64,000 nt of DNA from JBLMZI01 sp050258755 (lineage in GTDB: Bacteria; Bacillota; Syntrophomonadia; Syntrophomonadales; DTU052), in the NCBI GenBank assembly GCA_050258755.1, contig JBLMZI010000007.1, forward strand, positions 124,001-188,000. The letters run 5' to 3'. The translations under genes and the position numbers were made by a program. This document shows positions 41,297 to 51,600 of this stretch, piece after piece. The notes beneath the pieces were generated by a model, which was given only the letters and a program-made list of their open reading frames with translations, was not told the DNA's origin and did no database searches. Position 1 is the first letter of the stretch. Every line of letters starts with the position of its first letter.

Positions 41297-44014
41297 TTGC
41301 GGCGCTGTGGGGTATCGAGGCTGGTAGAAGTGACGATCAAAACGAGACCCAAAAACAGAGTGGATCAACCGGTACGGCTGGACGACGTCAAAAAAGGGCC
41401 TGTCGTGATTTTCGGCGCCAATCCGGAGCGGGGCGGTGTCGGGGCGCTCGCCGAGCTGTTTGACCGCTTCCCTGAAGCCGTCTTTGTCCTGGATTCCTCC
41501 ATGAGGATCTGCGGGACGAATCGCGTGTTTGATCGGTTTTACAACGCCGTGGGCCCCACCACCGGCATGTGCTGCCGCGATCTCTTCTGCGGCGGATTAA
41601 AGGACTGTGCCACCTGTTCCCTGCAAAACGCTTTCGATGAAATCGCACCTCGACGCTTGCAGCTTACGCTTCCTGGGTACGAACACCTGCACGTAACCCT
41701 TTTTCCGATGATTGATCCGAAACACGGGCGTACCGGTTTGCTGGGCCGTTTAGGGCTGAAACACACGGGAACCGAATCGCAGGATGTCGATAACGAAGCA
41801 TATTTTCAGTATATCTTCCAGATTCCGACGGTCGGGCTGTTTTGGATGGACGGGTCCGGCCGGATTATTGAATGGAACCGGACCATGACCGAGATTACAG
41901 GGCTTGCTCGGGACGAGGTGCTGGGAAGAGCGGCGTCGGAAATCCGATACCTTTTGATTCCTGAAGCACGCCGGACTGAGGATGCGTTTCTGACTGTGGA
42001 ACGAACCATACAGGAGCTGGTCCAGTCCGGGCAGCCGGTCTGGCGGGACTGGCACCGCCGAAGTCAGCTTCAGGTGGCGGACGGACGCTACAAGTGGGTT
42101 CAGGAATATGGGCTGCCGATCATGACCAGTCATGGCATCATGACCCTCGGGGTCGTCAACGAACTGTCGGGCATTGTGGATAATCAACAGGCGTTGACGG
42201 ATTCCCAGGCTTTGTACCGGACGATTTTCGAAAGCACCGGTACCGCGATGTTGATTCTTGAGCCGGATGGCACGATTACCCTTGCCAATACCGAGATGAA
42301 ACGCAAATCGGGATATGAGTTCGATGACATTCTGGGGTCACGAAGGTGGACCAGCTTCGTCATTCCCGAGGATCGCGATAAGATGGTTGAGTACCACCGC
42401 ACGCGCCGGAAAGCGCCGGATTCCGTTCCGGACAGCTATGAGTTCCGCTTCGTGGACGCTTACGGGAACATTCGGGATTGCTCAGTTACGGTCGCCATGA
42501 TTCCCGGCACCCAGCGCAGCATCGCGTCTGTTGTTGATATTTCGAACAGCAAGCGGACCGAACGCGAATTGATCAAATCCAAACAGTTGTATCAGAACCT
42601 GGTTGAAAACGCCAACGAAGCCCTGTTCAATGCGAGTCTGCAGGGCATAATAAGCTATATCAGCCCGGCTATCGAACGGATGGCGGGCTATTCAGTCGAC
42701 GAAATCATCGGCCGGTCGGTCAGCGATTTTGTGCACCCGGATGATATGATCGCGATCTACCGTGACTTTGAACATACCACCAGCGGGCGGCGCGACTCGT
42801 TCGAATGCCGGATTGCGGTGAAAGACGGGGATATCCGGTACGTAAGGGTCTCCAGCCGCGTCATCCTGGAAGCCGGGGCGCCGGTTGGGCTTAACGGGAT
42901 TATCACCGATATCACTGAACGGATCGAGATGGAGAACCAGCTTCGCTATTTAAGCCTGCATGACACCCTGACCGGCTTACATAATCGGGCCTATTTTGAA
43001 CGGGAAATGCACCGGTTGAACAACAGCAGTTTCCTGGAGGCGGGCATTATCATGTGCGACGTTGACGGTCTGAAACTGGTGAATGACACCCTCGGACACG
43101 AAGCCGGTGACCGGCTGTTGACCGAAGCTGCGGCCATCATTGCCGGCTGTTTTCCCAATGGCGAGATGGTTGCCCGGGTTGGCGGCGACGAATTTGCGAT
43201 CCTGCTGCCCTCCACCACATTCGATGCCATTGAAGCGGCCTGCGAAGCAATCCGCACCGCGGCCGAAGAATACAACCAGGCTGGAAACTGGGTCCCGATA
43301 TGCATCTCGGTTGGATCGGCCAACCGGAATGGCGCGGACGTTCCGATGGATGAGCTGTACCGGGAAGCCGATAATCTGATGTACCGGGAGAAACTGCACA
43401 GCAGCCGGATTGCCCGCAGCGAAATCGTCCATACCCTGATGAAGGCCCTGGAGGCTCGTGACCATATTACCGAAGGCCACGGCGACCGACTGGAACTGTT
43501 AAGCGGCAAGCTGGCACAGAAAGTGGGCATTCCAGCACGCCGGATCGATGACCTGAAACTTTTCGCCCAGTTCCACGATATCGGCAAAGTCGGCGTACCC
43601 GAACGCATTCTTTTTAAACCGGGCCGCCTGACCCCAAAGGAGTATGAAGAAATCCGCCGTCACAGCGAAATCGGCCATCGAATCGCACAATCGGCGGCAA
43701 AACTGCAGCCGATCGCGGACTGGATTCTGAAGCATCACGAGTGGTGGGACGGGCAGGGATATCCGCTCGGGATTGCCAAAGAAGATATTCCGCTTGAATG
43801 CAGGATTATGTCCATTGTCGACGCCTATGACGCGATGACCAGCGAACGGCCTTACCGGCGGCCGCTCTCAAAAGAGAGCGCGGTTCAGGAATTGGCACGG
43901 TGTGCCGGGACGCAGTTCGATCCCGGATTGGTCGAGATGTTTATAGCGCTGGTTGATAGATCATTGGGCGAAGAATCCGAACATGAACCGTCAAAGCCGC
44001 GTGTGACCAACTGA
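41297..44014 (+). CDS. PAS-PAS-PAS-PAS-GGDEF-HD-GYP c-di-GMP protein
   Basis: Up to 905 residues. The first PAS-like domain (about 45-140) carries a Cys cluster (CCRDLFCGGLKDCATC) near 92-108. Three further PAS domains follow (about 165-290, 305-420, 430-545), then GGDEF with an intact ARVGGDEF at about 626-634, and HD-GYP with HD at 760-761 and a HHEWWDGQGYP loop at about 815-825. Both c-di-GMP synthesis and hydrolysis motifs are present. No membrane helices are seen. The start is TTG 41297 or GTG 41330. A single-domain receiver follows at 49 bases. Confidence 0.9.
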   Translation: MRRCGVSRLVEVTIKTRPKNRVDQPVRLDDVKKGPVVIFGANPERGGVGALAELFDRFPEAVFVLDSSMRICGTNRVFDRFYNAVGPTTGMCCRDLFCGGLKDCATCSLQNAFDEIAPRRLQLTLPGYEHLHVTLFPMIDPKHGRTGLLGRLGLKHTGTESQDVDNEAYFQYIFQIPTVGLFWMDGSGRIIEWNRTMTEITGLARDEVLGRAASEIRYLLIPEARRTEDAFLTVERTIQELVQSGQPVWRDWHRRSQLQVADGRYKWVQEYGLPIMTSHGIMTLGVVNELSGIVDNQQALTDSQALYRTIFESTGTAMLILEPDGTITLANTEMKRKSGYEFDDILGSRRWTSFVIPEDRDKMVEYHRTRRKAPDSVPDSYEFRFVDAYGNIRDCSVTVAMIPGTQRSIASVVDISNSKRTERELIKSKQLYQNLVENANEALFNASLQGIISYISPAIERMAGYSVDEIIGRSVSDFVHPDDMIAIYRDFEHTTSGRRDSFECRIAVKDGDIRYVRVSSRVILEAGAPVGLNGIITDITERIEMENQLRYLSLHDTLTGLHNRAYFEREMHRLNNSSFLEAGIIMCDVDGLKLVNDTLGHEAGDRLLTEAAAIIAGCFPNGEMVARVGGDEFAILLPSTTFDAIEAACEAIRTAAEEYNQAGNWVPICISVGSANRNGADVPMDELYREADNLMYREKLHSSRIARSEIVHTLMKALEARDHITEGHGDRLELLSGKLAQKVGIPARRIDDLKLFAQFHDIGKVGVPERILFKPGRLTPKEYEEIRRHSEIGHRIAQSAAKLQPIADWILKHHEWWDGQGYPLGIAKEDIPLECRIMSIVDAYDAMTSERPYRRPLSKESAVQELARCAGTQFDPGLVEMFIALVDRSLGEESEHEPSKPRVTN

Positions 44015-44063
44015 GTTCCCTTCGTTTTCATCATAAATATAGAGAAATGGAGGAGGGGTTCGA

Positions 44064-44426
44064 ATGAGGAAGATCCTGGTGATTGACGACGATGAGTCCA
44101 TTCGGATGCTGCTGTATCGTTTTCTGACCGAAGAGGGCTACGAGGTATCCATGGCGGCCAACGGACAGGACGGGCACGCGCAGCATCAGTCGAACCAGTT
44201 CGACCTTGTCATTACCGATCTCTTCATGCCAGGGAAGGATGGGCTCGAATTCATTCAGGAAGTCAAAGCCGAGCATCCCGATGTCCGGATTATTGCGATT
44301 TCTGGCGGCGGGCGCATGAAAGACCGCGATCTCTTAAAGGTATCCAAAGCGCTTGGCGCTGACCATGTCCTGCAGAAACCCTTCAATCCGTTTGACCTGA
44401 TGGCGGTCATCGAAACCCTTTTCTAA
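44064..44426 (+). CDS. CheY-like single-domain response regulator
   Basis: 120 residues, receiver domain only. Acidic pocket Asp9/Asp10, phosphoacceptor Asp52 (VITDLFMPG), switch Ser80 and Lys105 (LQKPF) are all present. ATG at 44064 follows TGGAGGAGGG. It lies just after the PAS-GGDEF-HD-GYP gene, so a signal relay between them is likely, although no histidine kinase is nearby. Confidence 0.93.
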   Translation: MRKILVIDDDESIRMLLYRFLTEEGYEVSMAANGQDGHAQHQSNQFDLVITDLFMPGKDGLEFIQEVKAEHPDVRIIAISGGGRMKDRDLLKVSKALGADHVLQKPFNPFDLMAVIETLF

Positions 44427-44473
44427 GGAAGACCGGTGAAAAAAATAACATCGATTTAGTACGGCCGGACGGG

Positions 44474-44501
44474 TTGAACCCATCCGGCATTCCGTTATAA
44501 T
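44474..44501 (+). promoter_or_regulatory. Promoter of the aminotransferase
   Basis: TTGAAC (44474-44479) and TATAAT (44496-44501) with 16-base spacing. An imperfect hairpin (44464-44469/44471-44475 with 44477-44481/44483-44488) overlaps the -35 region and may terminate the receiver gene. Confidence 0.5.
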
Positions 44502-44551
44502 GGTTGAAAAGGAAACGCGTTGGAGCGCGCTTTGAAGAGGGGGAGAAGATC

Positions 44552-45745
44552 ATTACTGTAGCCAGTTATATTAAAACCCAGATCACCGGCTCATCCCTGA
44601 TCCGCAAAATGTTCGAGGAAGGCGAACGCCTCAAGCGTCTCCACGGCGAAGACAAGGTCTTTGATTTTTCCATCGGAAATCCGAATATTGAGCCGCCGGA
44701 AGCGTTTCAGCGCCGCATGAAAGAGTTGGCCGACCATCCCGTGCCCGGGATGCATCGATATATGAGCAATGCCGGATATGAAGAAACCCGCCAGGCGGTG
44801 GCGGACGTGATCGCGGCAGTGAGCGGCGCGGCGGTAAAGGCTGAACATATTGTGATGACGGTCGGCGCCAGCGGCGCCATGAACGTGCTGTTGAAAGCGA
44901 TTCTGGACCCGGGGGATGAGGTCATTATTCTGGCCCCATTCTTCGTTGAGTATAAGTTCTATATCGGCAATCACGGCGGGGTTCCGCGCATTGTGGAAAC
45001 CCGCGAGGATTTTACGATCGATTTGGACCAGGTTGCCGGCGCAATTAACGCCAAAACCCACGCGGTAATCATTAACTCGCCGAACAATCCGAGCGGCGTG
45101 GTGTACAGCGCGGAATCGCTCGAAGCCCTGGACGCGCTTTTGAAAAAGCATGGCCGCCAGCATGGCCGCCCAATCTATGTGATCGCGGATGAACCGTATG
45201 CGAGAATTGCCTACGACGGAATCGCAATCCCGCATATGTTCAATCATGTCACCAACAGCGTGATTGTAACCTCCCACAGCAAGGACCTGGCGCTGCCGGG
45301 GGAACGAATCGGATACGCTGCGGCCAATCCGGCGATTGAGAACGTCGGAATGCTCATGGATGCCATGATTTTTACCAACCGGATTCTTGGCTTTGTCAAC
45401 GCGCCGGCATTGATTCAGCGCCTGGTGGCCGGCCTTCAGCAGGAATCGGTGGATATCGCCGAATACCAGGCCAAACGGGATTTGTTTTATGATCATCTGA
45501 CCGCGATGGGATATCAGATGGTGAAGCCGCAGGGTGCGTTTTACCTGTTTCCGAAAAGTCCGATTCCGGACGATATGGCATTCGTGACCCGAGCGCAGGC
45601 TATGAACCTGCTTGTGGTTCCGGGCATTGCCTTCGGCCGTGCCGGCTATTTCCGCATCGCATATTGTGTGGACCGAAAAGCCATCGAAAACAGCTTGCCG
45701 GTGTTCGAAGCGCTGGCGAAAGAACTTGGTATCAAGCCGGCCTAG
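44552..45745 (+). CDS. PLP-dependent aminotransferase (class I/II)
   Basis: About 397 residues, fold type I. The PLP-lysine is Lys244 in SHSKDLALPGERIGY; Asn in INSPNNPSG and Asp in VIADEPYARI bind cofactor. The family is close to aspartate/tyrosine-type enzymes of Clostridia, with unknown exact donor. The start is uncertain. A promoter with TATAAT ends at 44501, so TTG 44504 would lie upstream of the transcript start; AGAGGGGGAG at 44536-44545 points to ATT at 44552 as start codon, an unusual choice. The next gene, hisC, is another aminotransferase 114 bases on. Confidence 0.82.
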   Translation: MTVASYIKTQITGSSLIRKMFEEGERLKRLHGEDKVFDFSIGNPNIEPPEAFQRRMKELADHPVPGMHRYMSNAGYEETRQAVADVIAAVSGAAVKAEHIVMTVGASGAMNVLLKAILDPGDEVIILAPFFVEYKFYIGNHGGVPRIVETREDFTIDLDQVAGAINAKTHAVIINSPNNPSGVVYSAESLEALDALLKKHGRQHGRPIYVIADEPYARIAYDGIAIPHMFNHVTNSVIVTSHSKDLALPGERIGYAAANPAIENVGMLMDAMIFTNRILGFVNAPALIQRLVAGLQQESVDIAEYQAKRDLFYDHLTAMGYQMVKPQGAFYLFPKSPIPDDMAFVTRAQAMNLLVVPGIAFGRAGYFRIAYCVDRKAIENSLPVFEALAKELGIKPA

Positions 45746-45859
45746 GTCGTATCGGCATAGAAAGCAGAACGAGGACTCGCGCTGGCAGCCTAATCAGTCA
45801 TTGCCTTAGTCTAAAGCGAAAAGCCTATACGGGTCCCTTATTGAAAAGGAGCATGGTTC

Positions 45860-46930
45860 ATGACGTACAGCAAGTTGAATATTGCGCTGTTAGATCCGTA
45901 CATACCCGGTTACCAGCCGGACCGAACCGAAAAAGTCATTAAACTGAACACCAATGAAAACCCCTATCCGCCCTCCCCGAAAGTCAAAGAAGCGCTTTCG
46001 GCCTTGGATTATGACCAACTGCGGCTTTATCCTAAGCCTGACAGCGACGCTCTTCGGGAGAAACTGGCCGAAGTCTACGGTCTGTCGACCAATCAGATCT
46101 TTTGTGGAAACGGGTGTGACGAGATCATCGGCATTCTGTTCCGAACCTTTGTTGAGGCAAACGAAGCGGTGCTGCTTGCTTACCCGACCTATTCGTATTA
46201 CCGGACTCAGGCCGAAATCCACGATATCATCTACAAGATGATCGACACCGATGACCAATTCCGCATTCAGATGAATGACTACCTTCAGTTTCCGTCTAAA
46301 ATGACCATCTTGTGCAACCCGAACGCACCGACCAGCATGATGCTTGACGCTGCCAAGATTGAGCGGTTTCTTGAGCGATACCGGGGGCTGCTGGTTGTCG
46401 ACGAAACCTATATCGACTTTGCCGGCACCGGCGCGAGCATATACCGGCTGATTGAGCGGTATGAAAATCTGATTGTGCTTCGGACCCTATCCAAGTCATT
46501 TTCGCTGTGCGGCATTCGGGTCGGATATGCGTTTGCGAATCCCAACCTGATCCGGGAGTTGAACAAGGTCAAAGATTCGTACAACCTGAACGCGATGAGC
46601 CAGGCCGCTGCGATTGCGGCCCTGAGCGATTTAGACCACATGGCGGCCAATGTCGAAACCATTCTGCGGGATCGCTCCTGGCTTCGGGATGAACTGGCCG
46701 CGCTGGGTTTCGACGTCCTGCCTTCTCAGACCAACTTCCTGTTTGCCCGGCATCGGCGGATGACTGGATCCGGGATTTATCAGGCCCTGGCTGAACGCCG
46801 AATCTTTGTCCGGTATTTTGATGAACGGCGCATCAGCAACTTTCTCAGGATTACGGTCGGAACGCACGAAGAAATCACAGAATTGCTCGAAGCGCTGCGT
46901 GAGATTCTGGGGCCTGAGGCCGGGCGCTAA
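45860..46930 (+). CDS. hisC: Histidinol-phosphate aminotransferase HisC
   Basis: 356 residues, fold type I aminotransferase of the HisC group: LNTNENPYPPSPKV at the N terminus, TYIDFAG, and PLP-lysine Lys212 in RTLSKSFSLCGIRVGYA. The reaction converts imidazole acetol phosphate to histidinol phosphate with glutamate; closely related proteins act on tyrosine/phenylalanine, so substrate range could be wider. ATG at 45860 follows AAAAGGAG. It is not next to other his genes; a LysE exporter starts two bases after the stop. Confidence 0.85.
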   Translation: MTYSKLNIALLDPYIPGYQPDRTEKVIKLNTNENPYPPSPKVKEALSALDYDQLRLYPKPDSDALREKLAEVYGLSTNQIFCGNGCDEIIGILFRTFVEANEAVLLAYPTYSYYRTQAEIHDIIYKMIDTDDQFRIQMNDYLQFPSKMTILCNPNAPTSMMLDAAKIERFLERYRGLLVVDETYIDFAGTGASIYRLIERYENLIVLRTLSKSFSLCGIRVGYAFANPNLIRELNKVKDSYNLNAMSQAAAIAALSDLDHMAANVETILRDRSWLRDELAALGFDVLPSQTNFLFARHRRMTGSGIYQALAERRIFVRYFDERRISNFLRITVGTHEEITELLEALREILGPEAGR

Positions 46931-46932
46931 TA

Positions 46933-47610
46933 ATGGATGCCGCGGAGAGTCTGCTTAAGATCTTTTCGACCGCTTTTGGGGTCGCTTTAACTGGGGCCAT
47001 GGCGCCAGGCCCGGTTCTGACCCTGACCGTCAGCGAAAGCGCGCGGCGGGGGTTCATCGCCGGTCCGCTTATTATGGCAGGCCACGCGGTACTGGAACTG
47101 CTGCTGGTGATCGGGTTGCTGTTCGGCATCGGTAACGTTTTAACCCAACCGACAGCAAAAATGGTGATTGCTGTGGTCGGCGGGCTCTTCCTGATCTACC
47201 TCGGCTATGGCCTGATCAAGGACTCGGTCACGAAAAAGCTTTCTCTTTCGGATTCCCTCGCAGTAGGCAATAGGGAAACCGGGCCGTCGGGCGGCAAATG
47301 GACCGATTCAGCCATTTACCCTGTGGCAGCCGGCCTGCTGACCAGTCTGAGCAATCCGTACTGGGTGATCTGGTGGGCAACGGTCGGACTGGGATTGATG
47401 ACCGGGGCCATGCGCTTCGGAAAGGTTGGCGTCAGCGCCTTTTATACCGGGCACATTCTGGCCGATTTCGCCTGGTATTGTTTGATTGCCGCGGTGATTA
47501 CCGGCGGCCGCCGCTTTATTAACGACACCGTTTATCGGGGCGTCATGATTGCCTGCGGCGCCTTTTTGGTCATACTGGGCATTGGATTCCTGGTGAATAG
47601 AGGACTTTAG
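46933..47610 (+). CDS. LysE-family amino acid exporter
   Basis: 225 residues with six hydrophobic helices. The N-terminal AFGVALTGAMAPGPVLTLTV segment is the LysE/RhtB signature (APGP). It starts two bases after hisC ends, which fits coupled translation and suggests export of an amino acid related to the aminotransferases upstream; the substrate is not known. Confidence 0.88.
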   Translation: MDAAESLLKIFSTAFGVALTGAMAPGPVLTLTVSESARRGFIAGPLIMAGHAVLELLLVIGLLFGIGNVLTQPTAKMVIAVVGGLFLIYLGYGLIKDSVTKKLSLSDSLAVGNRETGPSGGKWTDSAIYPVAAGLLTSLSNPYWVIWWATVGLGLMTGAMRFGKVGVSAFYTGHILADFAWYCLIAAVITGGRRFINDTVYRGVMIACGAFLVILGIGFLVNRGL

Positions 47611-47675
47611 TCCTTTCGATCCTCAAGTAAAGAGGGAATGCGGGTTGAATGAATTAATGAAAGGCGTGAAACCGG

Positions 47676-48263
47676 GTGGCGAAACCGCTTCGACTGTCGG
47701 TGAAGGTCGTCATCACCAATAAGGATGACGAGTGCTTGATCTTGCGCCGGTCCATGGAATCAAAGGGTAATCCCGGCAAATGGGATTTCCCCGGGGGAAA
47801 GGTGGAGTTCGGGGAATACTTCGACGAAACCTTATTCCGGGAGGTGCGCGAAGAAACCGGTCTCAGCATTACGGTCAAAGGCGTGGTTGGAACGGCACAG
47901 TCCCAATCGAATGCCGCCAAGTTTGTGTATGTCATCATGGAAGCGCGCAAACGTGCGGGACAGGTTCGTCTGAGCAGCGAGCATGACGCCTTTCGGTGGG
48001 TGAACCGCAAGGAACTTTCGGAAGCGGGATTAGCCCCGCATCTCATCCCGTTCGCCCGCATATACAGTCTCATGGAGCCCATGCCGGATTTGGCGGCTCC
48101 CGGTCCCAAACCCGTTTCAGAGACCCTATCAAAATCCGACCAACCGCGAACCAAACCCATCCCGGCGGAATCCGGAACCCAGCGCCGGCCGCGGCCCAAG
48201 AAGCAGGCCGCAGCGAACCTCCCCGAAACAAACGGAACAGCAGCCAAGCCGTCAGCAGACTAG
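47676..48263 (+). CDS. Nudix hydrolase with a proline-rich tail
   Basis: 195 residues. The Nudix box GKVEFGEYFDETLFREVREETG is complete at about 41-62, with GKWDFPGG upstream. Such enzymes hydrolyse nucleoside diphosphate derivatives; the substrate is unknown. The last 55 residues are Pro-, Lys- and Ala-rich and probably disordered, an addition to the roughly 140-residue core. GTG at 47676 has only a weak AAAGG upstream. It follows the LysE gene by 65 bases. Confidence 0.85.
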   Translation: MAKPLRLSVKVVITNKDDECLILRRSMESKGNPGKWDFPGGKVEFGEYFDETLFREVREETGLSITVKGVVGTAQSQSNAAKFVYVIMEARKRAGQVRLSSEHDAFRWVNRKELSEAGLAPHLIPFARIYSLMEPMPDLAAPGPKPVSETLSKSDQPRTKPIPAESGTQRRPRPKKQAAANLPETNGTAAKPSAD

Positions 48264-48625
48264 GCGCTGCGGCATCTCCACACTGCAGCCCGTTCCAGCG
48301 GTACCAAAACAGCGTCACTGTGAAAGAACCCGGCCCAAGCATAGGTCTAATGATTCAGGGCGGGAATGATTCGGTGATTCCACGTCTTACTGCGACCGGC
48401 AGTGCCAGTTAAGCAACAGAGCCCGGTCAGCCATTTAAAGTCAAACAGCGAAGAAGGCTGAACAGCCATTCTTCTGGAATACGGAAGATCCTGGTTTCTC
48501 GGTTCGGGGGATTCATCTTTAAAAAATAGCGAAAATTATGAATTCATGGCTTCAAGGCGATGAAGAAGAATAACAACGATCTTTGAGGCCTGGTGGTTGA
48601 CACGGGCTTGTAGGAGGAGAAGCGT
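48264..48625. other. Intergenic region before the RND pump
   Basis: About 360 bases without a supported gene. One imperfect hairpin (about 48450-48475, GAAGAAGGCTG with CAGCCATTCTTC) has no T run. No riboswitch or clear promoter was found. Confidence 0.45.
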
Positions 48626-51600
48626 TTGCGGCTCACTGAACTGGCAATTAAACGTCCCGTAATGATGAGCATGGTTTTTATCCTGTTTGTTTTTTTGGGC
48701 ATGATCAGCGCCCCGGAAATCGGTGTGGACTTATACCCGCCGGTCAATATTCCTTATGTCAGCGTGCTGGTGCCATACCCGGGCGCGGGACCTGAAGAGA
48801 TCGAAAACCAGGTCCTGAAACCGGTGGAAGAGGCGATCAGTTCAGTCAGCGGCGTAAAGAACGTTTTTGGGCAGGCCGAAGAAGGCAAGGCCGGAATTTC
48901 CATCGAGTTCGACATGAGCGTCGACCAGGATACGGCGATGATGGATGTCCAGAAAAAACTGGACTCCATCCGCTATTCGCTCCCGGAAGACGCCGAGGAC
49001 CCGATTATCAAACGGATTGATGTAAACGCTGATCCAATTCTGATTCTGGCGGTTTCAGGGGACCAGCCTCTTGAAGATACATACCGGCTGGTGAAGGACG
49101 ATGTCAAAGACCGGCTGCAGCACATCAAGGGCGTGGCCGAGGTCACCCCGATGGGCGGCAAGGAGAAGGAAATCCAGGTGGCAGTGGACCGCTACCGGCT
49201 GGAAGCCTACGGGTTGACTATCAATCAGGTCATTCAAACGATCGGCGCCCAAAACCTGAACGTGCCGGCTGGCCGAATTGACCGCCGGGAGAACGAGTTC
49301 CTGGTCCGGGTCATGGGTGAGGTCGGTTCGTTGGACGAACTGCGCCGGATTACCCTTGCGACGCCCGGGGGATCACAGGTCATGTTGACGGAAGTGGCCG
49401 CGATCGAAAACGGATACAAGGATATCCGGTCTTATGCCCGCCTGAACGGGCGCGACGGGGTCGGTATCTCCGTCTTTAAACAGAGCGATGCCAGCATGGT
49501 GGCTACGGCCGATGCGGTAATAAAGGCCATCCCGGAGATCCAGCGGACTCTGCCTGCGGGGACCAGGATCGAAGTTGTTCAGAACAACGCCGATTTTGTT
49601 CACAACACCTTGAACGGAACCTGGATCAACCTGATTGAAGGGATTTTCACCACCGCCCTGGTGCTGTTCTTCTTCCTGCGCGAATGGCGCTCCACGCTGA
49701 TTGTCGGGCTGGCGATTCCGACCTCGCTGATCGCCACCCTGACCGTGATGTATTATGCCGGCTTTTCCTTTAATGTGCTCACCCTGCTCGGGTTGACCAT
49801 GTGTATCGGCATTTTGGTGGATGACTCCATCGTGGTTCTCGAAAACATTCACCGCCACCGGATGATGGGCAAAGACGCCGCGGTTGCCGCTTTAGACGGC
49901 CGGACCGAGATCGGCATGGCAGCCATCGCGATCACCCTGTCTGACGTGGTGGTGTTCGGACCGATTGCCTTCATGACCGGAATGGTCGGCCAGTTCTTTA
50001 AACAATTCGGCTTGACGGTTGTAGTCGCTACTTTGTTCTCGCTGTTTGTTTCCTTTACCTTGACCCCGATGCTGGCTTCAATCCTGTTTCGGGACCGGAA
50101 GGGAGCGCCGGACGCCGAAATCGAAGCCGAAAGTGAAAGCGGAACGGAACCCTTGGAGGCGAAACCGAAAGACGGAGCCTGGTTCCGGTTCCAGCACAGG
50201 GTGTACGAACGCTATCATGCTTTGCTGGAATGGTCCTTGAGTCATCGTAAAATCATTGTGGCGGTCTGCCTTGCGGCGCCGATGCTTGTCTTTACACTGC
50301 TGCCGCTTGGTATGGTGAAATCCGAGTTCCTGCCGCGTTCCGACGAAGGGCGGCTGATGTTGCAGCTGGAAATGCCGCCGGGAACGTCCCTGGCCGAAAC
50401 CGACCGAACCCTTGCCAAACTGGAACAAAGGCTCGAAAAGATCCCTGAGATAAAACTGTATTTCTCGATGGTTGGGCGCGGCGCTGAAGATGTCGGCGGC
50501 AGCAATAACGCTCAGACTGGCAGCATTCGCGTGGTGCTGGTTCCGAAAAAGGAACGCGCTCGTACCCAGGCCGAACTTGCGGGAATTATGCGGACCTGGG
50601 TGCAGGATCTTCCCGGCGCAAGGGTTTCGGTCTTGGAACCGAGCGGGGTCAACCAGCCGTTAATGGCGCCGATTCAGGTCGAGGTGACCGGGAAGGACCG
50701 GGCCCAGCTGCTACGGTATGCCGAACAGATTCGCGAGATCGTGGCCGAAACGCCGGGTGCGGCCGATGTAGATACCACGAACCGGAGCGGCCAGCCTGAG
50801 ATTCAGGCGATGATGAACCGCCAGGCTGCGGACGCCTGGGGTTTGAACGTGGCGGCGGTTTCGGCGACGCTAAGGGCGGCGATTTCTGGAGAGGACGTAT
50901 CGGTCTATCGGCATGGCGGGCAGGAAACGGATATCCGGGTTTCGCTTGAAAACGGCCGGAATATGGATCCGAGCGAGGTCGGCACGCTGCGCGTCATGAA
51001 TGCGCAGGGGCAATTGGTTGCCTTGAATCAGATTGCCACGGTCCAGCAGCGGGATGGCATCGCCACAATCCGGCATTTGAACCGCCAGCAGCTGATAACG
51101 GTTAAAGCCAATCTGGCGCCGGGTGCCACGCTCGGGCAGGTTATGGAAAACATCGAGACCCGGGTCGGACAGTTAAAAATGGCCCCGGGTTATTCAGTGA
51201 TCTACGAGGGCGAAACCAAGGATATGAACGAAAGCTTTTCCGAATTGGTTCGCGCTTTGATTATTTCGATCGTACTGGTTTATGCGATTCTGGTTATGCT
51301 GTATGAATCCTATCTAATCCCGGTCATTCGGATGCTGGCCCTTCCGCTGGGCATGGTCGGCGCGCTGCTGGCCTTGGTCATTACGGGGGCGACCTTGAGC
51401 CTGCCATCTTTTATCGGCTTGATCATGCTGGACGGTTTGGTGGCGAAGAATAGTACGCTGCTGATTGACTACACCCATACCATCATGGCGCGGGAAGGAC
51501 TCTCTTTGCGCCGGGCCCTTGTTAAAGCCGGGACGACCCGGCTGCGGCCGATTATGATGACGACAGTGACCATGATCGCCGGCATGCTGCCCACCGCCCT

